Positions 62,723-64,000 of a stretch of 64,000 nucleotides of DNA are shown here, piece by piece. Each line of letters starts with the position of its first letter. The first letter of the stretch is position 1. The DNA is taken from positions 434,001 through 498,000 of the forward strand of contig CAWIMB010000001.1 of NCBI GenBank assembly GCA_963837155.1, read 5' to 3'. The DNA is from DASQHW01 sp963837155 (lineage in GTDB: Bacteria > Actinomycetota > Acidimicrobiia > IMCC26256 > PALSA-610). The notes below the pieces were generated by a model. The model did no database searches. It had not been told where the DNA came from and worked only from the letters and a program-made list of their open reading frames with translations. The translations under genes and the position numbers were made by a program.

Positions 62723-63970
62723 ATGGATAACGACGATCTCGAGACCACGCTGCGTCACGGGCTCCAGGAGCTCGCGAACGATGCTCCGCGCGGCGACGGC
62801 CTCTGGGAAACCACGTCGGGGATGATCGCCATCCAGCGCGAGCAGGAGCCGCCCGCGCCGGAGGAGAAGTCGGGACCGGGCGAGCAGCCACCCAAGCGGC
62901 GCGGGCCCGGTTTCGGTCTCGGCATCGTCGTCGGGCTGCTCATCGCGGCGGTGGTGGCCGCGGCGGTGATCGCCGTCCTCCTGCTGCGCGATTCCGACGA
63001 CAAGCGCGGCATCGAGGTCACGAAGCCGAAGCCCAAGACGACGATCTCGACGCCCACGCGCGGCCGGGCGAACCCGAACGCCGGCCCGAAGCCCGGCCCG
63101 GAGACATCTGCGCTCATGCGCCCCGGCCCCATCCCGGCGGCCGACGTCTTGTTCAACGACTACTCCAACGCGCGCATCGTCGTCGCCGATACCACGCTCG
63201 ACGAGGTCGGGCTGATCGTTCCGAGCAGCGACGCGACCTGGCGGGCAGTGCAGCTTTCGCCCGACCGCACCCATCTCTTCGTCGCCAAGACGTCGGAGGC
63301 CAACGGATGCGACGAGCTCTGGGACCTGGATCTGCAGACCCAAGTGCTGCGCGTCGTCGTCGAGCGGGCCGACATCGTCGGATTGTCGCCCGATGGTGTG
63401 AAGGCGGTCGTGCAGTGGGACGCGACCTGCGCCCAACTCGCAGGGCAGCCCTCCGGCCAAGTTGCGATGCGTGATCTCGCGACCAAGCGCGACGTCGTCC
63501 TCCCGGAGCTCTCAGGCGGCGGACAGGTCAACGTGGCGTGGAGTCCCGATGGTGCCCGGCTTGCAGCCGAGCCGTATGGGACCCACCACGTCGTTGTGTA
63601 CGACGTCCAGGGCCGGCGCTTCACGGAATTCGACCGTCCGATCTCGAGCCAGGACGGCCTCGGATGGACGGCCGACGGCCTGATCCTCGTCGACCTCGGC
63701 AACGACAAGACCGCGGTGCTGCGGACGTACGACTCGGGCACCGGGCGTGCGATCGGTGAAATCGCGCGCGTCCCGCAGGTTCGTGTGGGCGGCAACCACG
63801 GCCCGCTCGTGACGCCGCAGGTCACCGCGATCCGGGACAGCTCCGGTCGCACATTCATCGAGGTCGGCGGCGGCGCCGACGCGCTCGTCTACGGCCAGGT
63901 TCGGGTCGTCGACCACGGGCGCGCGCGAGTCGTCAGAGACGGCTGGTTCAGCCGCGAATTCGTGGGCTGA
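62723..63970 (+). CDS. Membrane-anchored beta-propeller-like protein
   Basis: 415 residues: acidic cytoplasmic N-terminus of about 70 residues (DLETTLRHGLQELANDAPRG), one membrane helix (GIVVGLLIAAVVAAAVIAVL), a Pro/Lys linker and a C-terminal domain of about 270 residues with repeats like VNVAWSPDGARLAAEP and WRAVQLSPDRTHLFVAK, as in TolB/WD40 propellers. The plan resembles anti-sigma-like or sensor proteins following a sigma-factor gene, but none is visible here. A new frame opens at ATG 63974 and runs to the window edge, too short to name. Confidence 0.72.
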   Translation: MDNDDLETTLRHGLQELANDAPRGDGLWETTSGMIAIQREQEPPAPEEKSGPGEQPPKRRGPGFGLGIVVGLLIAAVVAAAVIAVLLLRDSDDKRGIEVTKPKPKTTISTPTRGRANPNAGPKPGPETSALMRPGPIPAADVLFNDYSNARIVVADTTLDEVGLIVPSSDATWRAVQLSPDRTHLFVAKTSEANGCDELWDLDLQTQVLRVVVERADIVGLSPDGVKAVVQWDATCAQLAGQPSGQVAMRDLATKRDVVLPELSGGGQVNVAWSPDGARLAAEPYGTHHVVVYDVQGRRFTEFDRPISSQDGLGWTADGLILVDLGNDKTAVLRTYDSGTGRAIGEIARVPQVRVGGNHGPLVTPQVTAIRDSSGRTFIEVGGGADALVYGQVRVVDHGRARVVRDGWFSREFVG

Positions 63971-64000
63971 GCGATGCTTCCCGACGCCCGGCGCGACACG

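Noticed and set aside
1..64000. CRISPR array, prophage or insertion sequence
   Set aside because: No regularly spaced direct repeats, no transposase, integrase or phage structural gene was seen; the tRNA array has no flanking attachment-like repeats that I could find.

Overview
The window is a G+C-rich chromosomal segment of an actinobacterium. Dense gene packing, many GTG starts, ATGA/GTGA stop-start overlaps, actinobacterial families (RNHCP, DUF6069-type, maleylpyruvate-isomerase-like, DUF899, DUF2855) and the fatty-acyl reductase and Liv genes fit. A deep, environmental lineage such as Acidimicrobiia is my guess, not something the sequence proves. No phage structural, integrase, transposase or CRISPR genes were seen.

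Layout. 1-5.7 kb: end of a CvfC-like Nfu_N/HEAT protein, a class III cyclase domain, a VOC protein, a long perfect hairpin, a two-domain fatty acyl-CoA reductase and an RnfD/NqrB-like membrane protein. 5.9-11.0 kb: histidine kinase, ABC ATPase, LuxR-type regulator and two ABC-2 permeases, tightly coupled. 11.0-13.0 kb: an unknown protein, an RNHCP zinc protein and an EamA transporter. 12.95-16.7 kb: tyrosine/phenylalanine catabolic operon hppD-hmgA-phhA with a divergent Lrp/AsnC regulator. 16.8-22.0 kb: branched-chain amino acid type ABC transporter, whose LivH carries a signal peptide and an Ig-like domain. 22.0-29.9 kb: sulfite-oxidase-like/FAD reductase pair, GNAT, nucleoside hydrolase, sulfotransferase, GH76-like enzyme, coiled-coil protein, ArsR-SRPBCC pair, DUF2855. 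30.0-36.1 kb: DUF1800-DUF1501 secreted pair and a second ABC-2 exporter. 36.1-44.9 kb: DUF899, aconitase, a zinc-ribbon/cyclase/AAA/TPR signalling protein, a secreted protein and a MarR regulator; aconitase and the MarR gene share the palindrome TCTTGATGTCAAGA. 44.9-49.3 kb: small enzymes including AlkB and a FAD monooxygenase.

49.4-53.5 kb is the most unusual part. A Ro60/TROVE protein gene is preceded, on the same strand, by a dense array of about 18 tRNA genes, one per isotype for most class I tRNAs. Many carry lesions: C instead of U at position 33 in six of them, truncated D arms, an eight-base anticodon loop, a class I body with a leucine anticodon. The element next to the TROVE start codon keeps the acceptor stem and the D and T arms but has only a 4-bp/4-base stub for an anticodon arm, which is what a Y-RNA (YrlA-like) tRNA mimic should look like. 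One promoter-like sequence lies upstream of the whole array. I infer a TROVE-RNA ribonucleoprotein locus.

53.6-64 kb: lipocalin-like protein, siderophore-interacting protein, lipoprotein, sulfotransferase/DUF1214 pair, XRE/DUF2975 pair, molybdenum hydroxylase large and small subunits, an HSL-type esterase and a membrane-anchored beta-propeller-like protein.

About a dozen conserved genes are each broken by a single-base frame change with both halves otherwise intact. I annotate them as one gene each and suspect assembly indels more than real decay.
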